DNA of 64,000 nt from Odontocerum albicorne (GCA_949825065.1 OX463859.1:3634217-3698216), one strand, 5' to 3'; numbered from the stretch's first letter, positions 1 through 10,830 are shown. Numbers and translations: made by a program. The notes: generated by a model from the sequence alone, not told the origin.

Positions 1-308
1 TTAATTTAAGTTTTATACCATGTTTGAAGGCAATCGGTTTCATAAAACTTGAGATTTTATGTCGACCAGGTTGAAAAAAGTAGTTTCGAGAAAAACGCGT
101 TTAAAGTTTTGAGATTATTGTCTGAGTCATACCGATGTGACGTAATTGCTGCCTCATTTATAGCTATAACTTCGTAAATAGTTATAGATGTAAATGAGGC
201 AGCAATTACGCCGTTTTATAATTTCCTTTTGAGGACATATTTTCAAATGTCTAAACGTTAATAATATGCAAAAAACATTTTTTTCAAATTTCTAGAGTAG
301 AATATCCC
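1..308 (-). mobile_element. Partial copy of the TTAA-type MITE
   Basis: This stretch is the inverted counterpart of about 30303-30590. Both share a motif with GTCGACCAGG, an ACGCGTTTAAAG core and an ATGAGGCAGCAATTAC block. Its outer end (about 290-308, TCTAGAGTAGAATATCCCC) matches the terminal inverted repeat of the complete copy at 30301-30927. The window starts inside the element, so only one end is visible. The target duplication on this side reads ATAA, so the TTAA site has probably mutated. Confidence 0.7.
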
Positions 309-691
309 CATAACGAATTTTGTATTGTAGTGTAGATTTATGTTAGTGCTGTTTATAGAGTAGACTGTCCTCAAGGGAGCTCTAACTCGAGATTCAAAAA
401 CACTTTTATTGACAGATTAAAAATATGACAAAAAAAATTAACAGCTTGAGTGTAAGGATAGGAAGATGGCGACTGCGGCCATTAAATTAAGCACTATCCA
501 GTTTCTGTATATGTTTAGAAAAACATATATCATATAAAAAAATCGCTGATAATTTCTCGCGTTTGATTAACGTTGGTGCCCAAATTTCTTAAAAACAGGT
601 TCCAATCTGACCTTAAGGTTTATTTATCAAAATAATGGCTGTTGGAGAGAGATTGCCTCTTAGGCTAAACTTTATACAACGAGTTAAAAAA
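309..691. other. Unannotated AT-rich stretch
   Basis: I see no long open frame, family motif or repeat unit here. A short GC-richer patch near 460-480 has no recognisable match. Confidence 0.5.
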
Positions 692-1111
692 ACAATTTTG
701 TATGTAGTTAGTGTTATGATTGAGTAATACAAAACTATTTTGTGTGCAGTGTTATGATTGAGTAATACAAAACTATTTTGTATGTAGTTAGTGTTATGAT
801 TGAGTAATACAAAACTATTTTGTGTGTAGTGTTATGATTGAGTAATACAAAACTATTTTGTATGTAGTTAGTGTTATGGTTGAGTAATACAAAACTTTTT
901 TGTATGTAATTAGTGTTATGATTGAGTAATACAAAACTATTTTGTATGTAGTTAGTGTTATGATTGAGTAATACAAAACTATTTTGTATGTAGTTAGTGT
1001 TATGATTGAGTAATACAAAACTATTTTGTATGAAGTTAGAGATATGATTGAGTAATACAAAACTATTTTTTATGTAGTTAGTGTTATGATTGAGTAATAC
1101 AAAACTATTTT
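692..1111. repeat. Tandem array, about 38-42 bp units, about 10 copies
   Basis: The unit contains GATTGAGTAATACAAAACTA followed by TTTTGTATGTAGTTAGTGTTA. Some units lack four bases (GTGTGTAGTG in place of GTATGTAGTTAGTG), so the period alternates between about 38 and 42 bp. The minus-strand open frame across it (YYSIITLTTYKIVL repeats) is a by-product of the repeat and not a gene. A degenerate unit recurs at about 1305-1370. Confidence 0.9.
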
Positions 1112-1114
1112 TTC

Positions 1115-1290
1115 ATGAATCTTCGAAAAGACTATTGTTTCACTTTATGGTGCCATTTTTTCATAAAAGGAAAAAAATAAGTAAAATATAAAACTTATTT
1201 TATATTTTTGTGTTCACCACAGGTTTAATTAAGGTTCACAACTAGTTTCGAAGACCACCGTCTTCTTCGTCAGGTGAATGAATTTAAACA
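1115..1290. repeat. Dispersed foldback repeat, family L
   Basis: The segment contains TTTCACTTTATGGTGCC, an AAAAGGAAAAAAATAAG block, and the reverse complement of CACCTGACGAAGAAG with CTTCGAAAC. Related copies lie at 14085-14155, 31590-31875 and 59480-59665. The shared core (CTGAC, a stem reading GAAGA/TCTTC, then GAAAC) can form a hairpin. No protein is encoded. Confidence 0.65.
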
Positions 1291-1799
1291 ATAACTACAA
1301 ACAAAAACTATTTTGTATGTAGTTATTGTTATGATATTCTTATACAAAACAGTGTTGAATGTAGTTATTATAATTACTAATGTCCATTAAAATGTTTCGG
1401 GTGCAATTTTCTCTTGGTTTTCAATGGGTTTGAATGTATAAGATAATCTGCTAAAAAATCTTTGTTGTTCGTGTTTTGTTGGTGAGTTTTTATAGTTTTA
1501 TTGAAAAATATGTTATTCTTAACATATATGCGGGCACGGATCTAATGGCCGCATCCACCATATTCATATAATTACACTCAATGTATATCATCGTACAATA
1601 TTTTGTAATATTTTTAATCTGTCAATAATAATGGGTTTGAATCCAAAGTTACCGCACATTTGAGTGAAGGCAGCTCTCTGAACAATACTTCATAAATTGA
1701 CTTTTGATTATTTTTATAATTATTATTTATAGAGGCGTAAGCGCTTAACACATTTTTTTTTTCAAAGACTGATGATCTTCGTGGCATAGTTGATAGACA
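1291..1799. other. Unannotated AT-rich stretch
   Basis: Apart from one degenerate unit of the 692-1111 array, I see no coding or element signal. Confidence 0.5.
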
Positions 1800-2105
1800 T
1801 TTAGGAACGGTTGTCCCGAATGAAAAGATGATGAGGATGCTCGTTGTTTTAATAAAACTCGTTTGAAATCGGAATATGGAAAGAGGTATTTTATTGTTAA
1901 ATGTCGGTATTTATAATATTTGGAATGTGTGTAGAAAGGCGCAGAAGATATGTCGCTGTCTCGTTCTCGCTAAACAATATTTATTGTTACACGTCCCGTA
2001 TTTGTATGATTTGTAGAAAGGCGCAGAAGATATGTCGCTGTCTCGTTCTCGCTAAACAATAACAAGCGGCTCGCGCTGTGATCACAGGGAGTAAGGATCG
2101 CTACA
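1800..2105 (-). mobile_element. Solo LTR, family TGTAGCG, with internal duplication
   Basis: Read on the minus strand it starts TGTAGCGATCC, contains GCGAGACAGCGACAT, TCTTCTGCGCC, a TATAAATA box and a TTTTATTAAAACAAC block, and ends CCGTTCCTAAA. The same order of blocks occurs at 12433-12742 and 49254-49629. It is flanked by GACA on both sides (1796-1799 and 2106-2109), a 4-bp target duplication. A segment of roughly 48 bp (GTAGAAAGGCGCAGAAGATA and on) is present twice, at about 1930-1978 and 2015-2061. No internal retroelement sequence is adjacent, so this is a solo LTR left by recombination. Confidence 0.8.
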
Positions 2106-2107
2106 GA

Positions 2108-2190
2108 CACATGAATTCCAACCTAGGAGTTATAGGTTCGATTCACGTTGAAACCTAGATATTTTTATCTGTCTAGCTTATTTGTTTATC
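2108..2190 (+). mobile_element. Possible SINE head fragment
   Basis: GGTTCGATTC at about 2135 resembles a tRNA B box and is followed by a T-rich stretch, as in the clearer SINEs of this window. The A box is not convincing, so this is only a possible relic. Confidence 0.3.
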
Positions 2191-2224
2191 TTTTCAAATA
2201 ACATATACCCTTAAGAGCGAGGTT

Positions 2225-2570
2225 TTATGATTGACTTGTACTATTGTTGGTCATGTGGCATGGAATGTTATCTAATATCTTAGTGTTAGATATACGAGTG
2301 GTGTGTGAAACTTGAGGAAGCACTTGACGATAACTATTTTTGGAAGGTTTTATCTAAATGTATGATGTTAAATGAACGCTATATACTCGTACATACACTG
2401 CACTACGCGCATAGCCGAATGTGTTAGTACCACATATCGGAATATCTACAAAGGTTTCTTTGTAGTTACTCTTTCCTTAGTAAATTTTCTTTCTAAAAAA
2501 TGTTTCTCTGAATATATGCAGATACAGGAAAGTATCCTGTCTAATGGCTGCAGTTAATACTTCCTATCCG
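2225..2570 (+). repeat. Dispersed repeat, family I, copy 1
   Basis: This segment aligns by eye with 35150-35475 over most of its length: a TTGGTCATGTGGCATGGAAT-like start, TTAGTGTTAGA, TTTTTGGAA, a ...TATCGG block and a ...GGCTGCAG end. A shorter copy is at 51255-51400. There is no long open frame. It contains a TACTCGTA octamer at 2384-2391, in a segment six bases longer than the copy at 35150. Confidence 0.65.
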
Positions 2571-2868
2571 CACACTCAACCTGTGTGTTTTTATTTAGTT
2601 ATATTTTTTATCTACCAACAATCAAGTTGATCTACCCTTAAGAAGAATTTACTCTCGAAACGTCGCTATATATATTATCTTTGTATAATTGACAGTTCAA
2701 ATGCTTGTGACTTCTTAATCTCGTTTTTATGTTTGAATAGTATATGCTAACAAACACAAATTAGGACTTGGCCGGCCATCACAGTAGGCCAGCAATTTAA
2801 CAAACGTTAGTTAGTCATCAGTCAAATAATCAGACCATAACAAAAGGCGGTCTGAAACGGAACTCATT

Positions 2869-3084
2869 ATGTCGTTCAAAGCAGCCCCTTTCAGGCCTGG
2901 AGGAGGCGTCGAATCCAAAGCCAACAGTAGGAAGAGGGGAGGTAATCCCAGAAAACTGGCATTGTTAGTCCAACATCGTGGACGAACTGGCTTCGTTTCA
3001 ATTGAAATTGAAGGGTTGATTATTTTTCAGCCCTTTTTCACACTGACAACAGAAAAATGCGCGTTTCAAAAAAATATATTGTGA
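2869..3084 (+). other. Unrecognised 71-codon open frame
   Basis: The open frame starts MSFKAAPFRPGGGVESKA and is basic in its first half (Arg/Lys-rich). The first 45 or so codons use more G and C than the surroundings. A TTTTTCAG string at about 3023-3030 resembles a splice acceptor, after which the composition becomes AT-rich. I do not recognise the protein. It could be a fragment of a host exon, part of an unknown element, or chance. Confidence 0.2.
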
Positions 3085-3525
3085 TATTTCAAAAGGATCG
3101 GAAACAATGCATTGCTGGATACGAATATAGACTAAAAATATCATGCATGCAAAATCATTTTCTTTTTTCAACCAACAATTTTAAAAATATTTGGTAAATG
3201 TTACCACAATATTGTTCTTCTATTTGACGATCTTTATATCATAATTGACAGAGATCCTGGGATATTTTGAGTTTTACGTTTGACCTAGGGTGTTACGAAT
3301 TCGATTTCTGGTAGGGCCAAAAACAAACAAATTTACAAAACAGATGTTTTCTCATATAACTGGTTAAACGTCATCACGGTGATGCTGATCTCACCCAAAG
3401 GTGATAGAAAAGTATTAAAGGTAAAGTAAATTCAATATGTGAGTGAGTAATGAAAGATTGATTCTAAGTTTTATTGCAAATTGATGGGTTATGCTATTTT
3501 CAGCGTGTAACGATATAAAACAGAT

Positions 3526-3925
3526 ACAATGGGGCGCTTAAATATAATAAATACACTTAAACCAGACTATATCAAAATCTGCAAAAATGATAGTGCATAA
3601 CATTAATGAATGGAATTGAAACGTGGACATAGAAAAAGAAGAAAAGTGCTGAATAAATCCTGTATAAATGCGTGCACTCAGAAGAATACATGGGGTGACA
3701 ATGTATGATAGAATACAGAAGTAGGCGATTGGGGATGAATTTCACACTCATAATGTGAAAATCATTTTTTTCCAATCATAATGTGAAATTAAGGCTGTGT
3801 TAGTAAAATTAAAAATAGCGCTTTGAGACGGTTTGGGCACGTTAACGAATGAATGAAAAAATTCTAAAAAAACGAATAAACAGTACGAATGTGAAGAAAA
3901 CAGTGGCAAAAAAGACAAAAAAGGT
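3526..3925 (+). pseudogene. LINE family A RT C-terminal fragment
   Basis: Degenerate coding sequence of the post-RT region. It includes a GAAACGTGG segment (the ETW of the LMYG.ETWT motif), a segment reading like RRIHGVTMYDRI at about 3680-3715, and RRFGHVNE at about 3825. Several stops and a small duplication (CATAATGTGAAA twice, about 3750-3785) break the frame. It abuts the 66-bp array at 3926, whose unit codes a more upstream part of the same protein, so the order of parts is rearranged. Confidence 0.65.
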
Positions 3926-4453
3926 ATGATTAGATCGGAATTAGTAAACACTAACAAATATCTCGGCCATCATTTGAACCAGCACGGCAATATGATTAGA
4001 TCGGAATTAGTAAACACTAACAAATATCTCGGCCATCATTTGAACCAGCACGGCAATATGATTAGATCGGAATTAGTAAACACTAACAAATATCTCGGCC
4101 ATCATTTGAACCAACACGGCAATATGATTAGATCGGAATAAGTAAACACTAACAAATATCTTGGCCATCATTTGAACCAACACGGCAATATGATTAGATC
4201 GGAATTAGTAAACACTAACAAATATCTCGGCCATCATTTGAACCAACACGGCAATATGATTAGATCGGAATTAGTAAACACTAACAAATATCTCGGCCAT
4301 CATTTGAACCAGCACGGCAATATGATTAGATCGGAATTAGTAAACACTAACAAATATCTCGGCCATCATTTGAACCAGCACGGCAATATGATTAGATTGG
4401 AATTAGTAAACACTAACAAATATGTCGGCCATCATTTGAACCAACACGGCAAT
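3926..4453 (+). repeat. 66-bp tandem array, 8 units, from a LINE RT
   Basis: There are eight 66-bp units starting at 3926, 3992, 4058, 4124, 4190, 4256, 4322 and 4388. They are nearly identical, and each codes a 22-residue unit with the core NTNKYLGHHLNQHGN. This resembles the F.YLG..L...G segment just after the RT palm in family A LINEs. The frame stays open through all units except the fourth, where TTAGTA became TAAGTA. After the last unit the frame continues NNFEK, as expected of the parent protein. Since 66 is a multiple of three, expansion kept the frame. Confidence 0.9.
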
Positions 4454-6284
4454 AATTTCGAAAAACATTAGAATAGATATTTTTTTAACGTTTTCGGTTC
4501 TATTCATATTTCTTGAATCTTTTTAACTTAAATTTAAATTTTGGGTTCGAATTATAATTATTCGTGTTTAAAAACTTTTGAAATATTTCAAACGAGTTGA
4601 AGAGTTACGGAAACACCAAGGGTGCTATATAAATTATCTTTTTATATTATATTTTTAGTATTATTTTCAACATTTCAAGCATAAATTTAAATGAAAGTTC
4701 ATGAGGGAAAGACACTTTATAATTTAATCTTGATTTTTTTACCAGTTATATCTTTGAAGTAGAGAAACGGGAGGCACTTTTAAGATTTATTTCCGCAAAG
4801 CCATTAAAAAAGCTTTAAAATATATATCTTAACGCTCTCAAAACAGCTTAAATTTATAAATTAAAACCCTCTTGAATATGGAGGTCAAAGTTAAAATAAA
4901 AGAAAACAGCGATAATAAATGCTGAAGGTAAAGTTAAAGTAGGGATATATTCTAAAAAGCACTGTGCCTCGAGGCAACAGGCAACTGAGAAGCTGTGGTA
5001 ACTTTAACTAATATTAAAGATGATTAAAGTTACTTGTAAGTTTAGAACTGTTTTGTACTTGATTAAGTAGGTACTTGAGTTGTTTTATTTTTAAAACTGG
5101 ATTAACTTGCTTTTTATCACCTTGCCATATATGGGAGATTTTCTTTACATTTTTATACACGTATATCCGATTTGGCGATACAGATTTATTGAATAACGTG
5201 GCTTTTAGTAAACAAACCCCATGCCATGTTTTTTTTTATTAAACTTTATTACTATATACAGTATTTTATCAACCATTAAAAAATGTTACAAGAGTTATAA
5301 TCAAATTAGAATTTTGAAACAAAGTCAATGAAAAGAAAGATAATAAATACGAGTCATAAGGTCACCTCTAATATCTTTAAATGGTTGGATTTATTTTAAT
5401 TTCATTCTTTAGGCACCACTCTTGTATCTGTTGGTGGTTGCAGCCCAACAGATAGAATTCCGGACGGGTTCAATTCCAGACGGGTTAAATTCTGGACTGA
5501 TTTTACTGTTGGACTATTTTACATATGAATTAGCGTTTTTCTGTAACTTTCATTCGTATGTGGCGTATCATTAATTCTTAGACCCTGTCCAGATGAGGCG
5601 TTTTTTTAATCATCGGCATCGTCCGTCCCCTGATCAGTGGTACCCACCACCTGGTCAGTGGTATTCGCCACACGGCAGGTTATATCCGCCACATTATCGG
5701 TCTAAAGCGTTGAGATTCACCCCTTACCTCACCGATCCATCACGTTGTTGGTCATAAAAAGATTCTCGAAGTTATCATTTTAATTTTTGTGAATAAGTAT
5801 CATGATACACTTAGGGGTAGTTATATCGAGCAGGTATGAATTATTGTTAATAAAAAAATGATAATTGAACTTTTAAAAATAATATTTGATACGTGAAAAG
5901 AAAAATGTCACCACTCAGAGTCTTTTACATCATTATTTACCGCCTCTGATGTATTTCTTCTATGGGGGAAAATTAAATTACCCTTCGAAGAAAATTGAAG
6001 TTTTACGATCGAGAACCTAATTTAAAATATAGCTCCCAAATGAACTACTTTCGATATTATCATTTTGATAGAGTTTACGTATTAAAAAGTGTTTGTTCTC
6101 TAATAAAATAAGATTATAAAAGGTAGAAGACTGATAATTTAATTATTTACTTGAAAAATTATTTCAAACTTGAGAATATCATTCCGAATGTTACAGGTTT
6201 TTTTCAGTACTTCTGATTTTGTTAAATTAAGGCTTTTAAATTCTTTTGATTTTATCACGAATAATTTGAACAGTATACAAATAT
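4454..6284. other. Long stretch with no element recognised
   Basis: AT-rich sequence with no recognisable repeat or conserved protein. The only notable item is the short Pro/Tyr-rich open frame at 5593-5757, preceded at about 5450-5510 by a small imperfect duplication (GGACGGGTTCAATTCC / AGACGGGTTAAATTC). Confidence 0.5.
5593..5757 (+). other. Short Pro/Tyr/Trp-rich open frame (54 codons)
   Basis: The frame runs from ATG 5593 to TAA 5755-5757. Its centre holds a repeated pattern: QWYPPP, QWYSPH and RLYPPH, spaced eight or nine residues apart. The stretch is richer in G and C than its neighbours. Low-complexity repeats like this occur in structural or secreted insect proteins, but I see no signal peptide or splice context. 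It could be an exon, a captured fragment or chance. Confidence 0.3.
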
Positions 6285-7290
6285 GTTTAATTTGTTTAGA
6301 ATAATAATGTTTATACCACTTAACATTACAATATAACCCTACTGGTTAAAGGTTACCTCATTGTCGCGAGAGCACAAAAAAACTGAATTATATTTGAGTT
6401 TGCGCCGATATACCAAATGCATCTAACAGTTAAACATCGGAATTATGATTGTGGTTCGAGGAAGACTGGAGATATCTTTAGCAAGTACCGGTGAGACTTT
6501 GGACATATATAATATACATATTATATCGGACGTATGCGTCACACAAAACATATGATGTATTTGTTTTCGTTTGTTATTTGGTACCTTTTATGATATGATA
6601 TTTTGATGTTATTTGGTATTTTATATGTTTGTTGAAGTCCGTGCTGTGTCACGACCGTAACTGAAATATTTGTTATACGCAGCCATCGCGAGACAGTATC
6701 AAAAGTCGGTCGGCTCATGCATGCGAAAACTTGCGAGAATTGTGATATTTCGCAAGTCATAACGGCATGCACGGGCGAAAACGGGCACTTGCAATGAGCG
6801 ATTGGCCGCACACAAGGAGCGCCAAAATTAAAAAATATTTTCTCAGTTCACTTCAGCCTTTTACTTGCGACCATCTACTACCTGCTAAAGAGGAATCTCT
6901 TCACCCTGCTACTTTTCACCGCGAGCCGAAATCTCCGAGCATTGAGCAGCAGTTATCCATCTATTTCTACAGTCTTTGTACCGGTGCCGTACACATATGT
7001 TTACCAGATGTTCATTTCAATTCTTTGACTTTCGTATTTCCAGGGTCTTTTATCTGTCCGAATTATTTCTAAGTTGGCATCATCGATAGGAAATGTATAC
7101 TTTTCTCGGTGAAAATTGACAGTCATTTCAGAATAAATTAAAGGGTTCTTGTTTATGCTCTCTTGATGATGCAGGCTGAATATTGAAACCGGTAGGATTA
7201 TATCGTTACAATAAGTGCAAAAATAGTGTTTTACAAAACATTTAAGCCTCCATAGTGTTAACGCATTAACTATAAATAAAAATAAATTTA
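6285..7290. mobile_element. Foldback element, family K, with unusual internal cargo
   Basis: The left arm (about 6285-6400) carries ATAACCCTACTGGTTAAAGG and ...GAGAGCACAA. The right arm (about 7150-7290) carries TTGATGATG, GAAACCGGTAGGATTATA and ...GCATTAACTATAAATA. They are inverted copies of the arms seen closely paired at 13295-13495, 13770-14025 and 62445-62700. Here they are separated by about 750 bp that is GC-richer than the surroundings (for example 6640-6830) and unrelated to other repeats in the window. Open frames of 90 codons on the minus strand (6539-6811) and 101 codons on the plus strand (6767-7072) overlap, and I recognise neither. Confidence 0.5.
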
Positions 7291-7637
7291 GAGATTTTTA
7301 CAATATTTCATACGATTAAAGTTGAACCATTATCTCTGCTCTTTTTGCGTTAAATCACGGACCTGATACAGAATAACTATAAAATTGTGAGTTATAGTTT
7401 TTACGCGTGATTTGATATAAGATAAAAAATTTATAAACCACACCGAATCACGAAAAAATTGATTTTTCATATTATGTACAAAGTAATTTGTCCTTAATAT
7501 ATGACACATAAAAAAGGGTAATAGAGGGCATCGAAATAAAGACAAATGATTATGACATCAGTGTCTAATCTTAAATGAGTTATAATAAATACATGACATC
7601 TCGTCATTTGCCTGTTGTGGTTCTATTTCTTCTGTAT

Positions 7638-7832
7638 GGTTTTCGTGGCCTAATTAGTAAAACACTTGTCTCCAGACCTGGGGTTTGCGAGTCAGATTCC
7701 AGATGGTATACATTTTTTTAAGAAAAAAAAAAGTATTTATTTTTTGCTTAGAGATATATTAGATAGTTTTGGGTTGGAATGAAGAGACTGCCACATGGCA
7801 ATAAACCAACCGATTGTTCTATATACAATGGA
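7638..7832 (+). mobile_element. tRNA-derived SINE
   Basis: A box-like TGGCCTAATTAGTAA lies at about 7647, followed by ACACTTGTCTCC and a B-box-like GCGAGTCAGATTCC at about 7688, then an A/T-rich middle. The 3-prime part GACTGCCACATGGCAATAAA matches the 3-prime tail of LINE family D. No protein is encoded, as expected. Confidence 0.65.
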
Positions 7833-7916
7833 AGTATGATACGATACAATAATCTTCAACTTATCCTAATTTGTGGTACAGGAATTGAAGAGAGTAGCTA
7901 GGAGATCATATGTATT

Positions 7917-8552
7917 TATTTATTTAACACTTTTATTGAAAATACAATCTGGCAAAAGTATGGCCAGGCTGCAATATCTTCCAGCCAACCAGACAAAAGT
8001 AAATTAAGTAAGGTACGTGGTCGCATAAATCATTCAAATGACTATCCATCCCCACGAAATCCATAAACACATACTTGTACATGAGTATATGCCCGCGGAC
8101 CCCACAAAGACGGACAATCACTTGAACATTATTTTTCATATAAAGTGAGATATCATCAATCAAAAGAAAATTAAGGGATAGTGGAGAGGAAAGGAAAAGA
8201 AAAATAAGGAATATAACACTTTATTTTACTGACTAGAAATTAAGTGCGTTTTCAGTCGCTTCTTAAAGCATGCCAAGGACGGAACGAGTCTTATATTGGT
8301 TCGTAACTAATTCCAGAGTCTCACTGCATGGACAGTAAAGGACGACGAGGAGCGATGAACTGGAAAGGCTAATAGACAAATAAAGAAAGAGGAGCGATGA
8401 ACTGGAAAGGCTAATAGACAATATCTGTTTGAGCGTAGCGCTAATCCATGATTGGAAAGACGCTGAAAATTTTCGGTGAGATATGAGGGAGTGGCGGGAC
8501 AGTCAAGGATATTATACAATAGAGACAGTATGGGAATTGTCTTCAGTTTAAA
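7917..8552 (-). pseudogene. LINE family D 3-prime end (RT C-terminus and 3-prime UTR)
   Basis: The minus strand codes a C-terminal segment with LSNHGLALRSN, VHAVRLWN and LACFKKRLKTHL. This is the RLWN.LP...FK..L end typical of Jockey/CR1-like RT proteins. It is followed by a 3-prime UTR ending ...GTTAAATAAATAAATA at 7917. A 31-bp piece (GGAGCGATGAACTGG and on) is duplicated at 8349-8379 and 8390-8420. The copy is 5-prime truncated at about 8552 and has a stop at the NQL position. Other copies are at 14962-16145, 18125-18315, 28595-29700 and 35690-36203. Confidence 0.75.
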
Positions 8553-8555
8553 GAC

Positions 8556-8735
8556 AGCCTCCATGGCCCAGTTGGTAAGACAGTTGCCGGTTTAATTCCC
8601 GCTGGATCTTAGACTGTTAAAAAGGATTCAAGTCTGGTTTCACTTAAAGTCTCTTGAACATCTTTCTGGTTGGTTGGTAGATATTGGCACATGGCAATAA
8701 GCCCGCTTGGTTTTTATGTACCCAATGAAAGTTAA
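8556..8735 (+). mobile_element. tRNA-derived SINE
   Basis: A box-like TGGCCCAGTTGGTAAGAC is at about 8564 and B-box-like GGTTTAATTCCCGC at about 8589, so part of the tRNA-like head is deleted between them. The body ends in TTTCTGGTTGGTTGG and ATTGGCACATGGCAATAA, the LINE D tail. It abuts the 5-prime break of the D copy at 7917-8552. Confidence 0.7.
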
Positions 8736-8745
8736 GGGAGTACTC

Positions 8746-9206
8746 ACGTCCCTAAATATTGTTAACATGCAGGGTCAACGACCGATGAATCAACCTCTGG
8801 ATATGTACAATTGTCACATACCAGAAACGTCAACACTGTTTACACGCAAATAATATTTACATCGCATTCCAAGGTAGAAAGAGAACATATCATGCCGTCT
8901 CGCCGTTTCGACAATAAATATCCTACCCACTGTAGTATCCGCAGCGCTTGCGACCACCTCAACACGCGCAGAAGTGAGATCGAGATATACCTCGGACGCA
9001 TTCACGCGTCCCGTTCTGAAATTCTATATATACCTACTAATCGATGAATAAAGGCACTTGTTATTATTCACTTGACCATTCATCGCTGTTTACTATTTAT
9101 CGATTATTCACTCTCACTTTCACCGCATTCCTGAATCGACGTATTTTATTTTGAATACAAACAAATCAAAATCATCACGACGTATCAAATTAAGCATCCC
9201 GCTAAA
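8746..9206 (+). mobile_element. LTR-like repeat, second family, copy 1
   Basis: A segment of about 460 bp starting CGTCCCTAAATATTGT and ending ...CCGCTAAA, also at 21062-21501 and (inverted) 37363-37821. It has retroviral LTR layout: a GC-richer U3-like part (GTAGAAAGAGAACATATC), a TATATATACC box at about 9030, AATAAAGGC at about 9047, then an AT-rich tail. The 63-78 codon frames across it are by-products. I could not find a clean target duplication, so exact ends are uncertain. Confidence 0.6.
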
Positions 9207-10284
9207 AAAGTGCCTTCGGGTTTAGAAATACTAGAGTGGACACGGAACTCGTTGTTTGTAATCACTCGTATTAGCAATACCATCCCGTACGTGAAAAGGC
9301 AACAACACTCGTATACGTCTAGCGCTTATGAGTATTGTTACCAGATAATCTCTTTTATAAAGTCACTTTGAGATTTAAATGATCCTGCGATCCTTTTTTC
9401 AATATTGAGTATAATACTCGTACGTATAAATTCTATAATACAAAAATTATTAATTAAATTGTATAACATTTTTTCATCATTTGTCAAATAACTTTGATCA
9501 AAGGATTGTAAAGAAAATTAGTTCGTCGTTTTGTTGGATACCAAACATTAAAACTTTATTAAATGAAACAGAAAATAAATATACCAAAATTTTGTCTTTG
9601 AAAATTGACAAAAAGATATAACTCAGTTAAAGTAATAACAAAAATATATATTTACCATTAATGTCCTTGTAGTAGTGATTCTCATTGTCAAAATTATTAT
9701 TTATTTCTTCAAATAATCTGAAAGCAAAAACAAAAAAGTTTAAATAATCAAGTTAATATTTGAAAATTTTCAAACAATTCCTTTAATCTATTTTGTTTAA
9801 TTTTAAAGTTATAAATAGTTAAAACACGGATTAAATTCTCTTAACTGTAAATTCGTTTGAGTTTGTTGTAAGCTTTTATGAATTGAGTCAAAAAAGCTTT
9901 TCTTAGAAGAATTTATAATCAAGCTAATTTTAACGCATATTATCTTATGTCAAGTAACAAAAACTGGTATTTAAGTCTAATAGAAAACGATTTATCAATA
10001 TTTGAGTTTCAGACGCATATATCATCACGTGATAACCCTATTGTGGTAGACAAAGAGGACACATCGTAAAATTTTCTTAAAGAAACATCCTCGTTTAGTC
10101 TTCTCCACATCCATACACCTTCAGATAAAATTCCATATAGGTAAACATTGATCATAACACGTTATATTTCTGACCAGGTTCAGCACTAGGGCGTTGATTG
10201 AGCCTCTGCTTGGCTCTAATCACTGAGTTAGGATTGAGGGACAGGCCAAACTTCGCTCAGTGAAAAACCTGTGGCGTGCTATTT
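9207..10284. other. Unannotated AT-rich stretch
   Basis: No coding signal. TACTCGTA is at 9415-9422. An ATTT microsatellite at 10281-10300 belongs to the next repeat. Confidence 0.5.
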
Positions 10285-10830
10285 ATTTATTTATTTATTA
10301 TTACACATGACAAGAAATATACGAGTACATAATTTGTGAAAAAACAACAGGTAATTTAATTTGAACATACCATTTTAATGGATCTGGGTTTGTTGTCTTT
10401 CATTTGTCATATTCCCAGTAAACTAGGCTTTTGCCTATATCTCACTGAGGATATTTATCATGAAAAAATAAATCGATACTTCTTTCCGATTTTTGATTAC
10501 ACAAAAACAAAACCCTGTTGCACGTTCTCATCAACCTGACAAATAGTGGCACTCAATTACAACTGGAAACATCATGCGAAATTAAACTCCTCACACATCA
10601 TCACTCCAGAAAGACCGAAAATATTCATCCCACTATATACCGCACACAATCATAAGAATAAAAATAAAAAAATATATAGAAACACAAAAACAACCAAATT
10701 TAAAAACAACAAGAAGAAACCCACACTCACGAGCCCACACAAAATATTTTCCACATGTCATTCATCCTGAAAGTCCAAGTACTCAAAATCCTGTCGCAAT
10801 AACAACCACGCTCCGATCGACTGTCTAAAT
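10285..10830 (-). repeat. Dispersed repeat, family G, copy 1 (probable LINE 3-prime end)
   Basis: Read on the minus strand it ends in GTGTAATAATAAATAAATAA, a TAAA-type tail typical of some LINEs. It holds CAGGCAAAAGCCTAGTTTAC, AAATCGATAC and a T-rich tract. Copies are at 14285-14815 (+), 21815-22045 (+) and 34605-35130 (-). This copy alone has CGAGTA inserted after ATATA at 10322-10327. The open frame at 10546-10770 is low-complexity and not a gene. Confidence 0.7.

Noticed and set aside
815..1060. 81-codon minus-strand frame (YYSIITLT repeats)
   Set aside because: It is the translation of a non-coding tandem array whose period is not constant; no gene.
3262..3425. Possible SINE (TTTGACCTAGGGTG, GAATTCGATTTCTGG)
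   Set aside because: Only a weak B-box-like match and no LINE D tail; not enough to call.
4454..5590. Host gene exons in the AT-rich stretch
   Set aside because: No open frame above background and no recognisable motif.
8556..8620. Functional tRNA gene
   Set aside because: A and B boxes are present, but the cloverleaf is broken and the sequence continues into a SINE body with a LINE tail.
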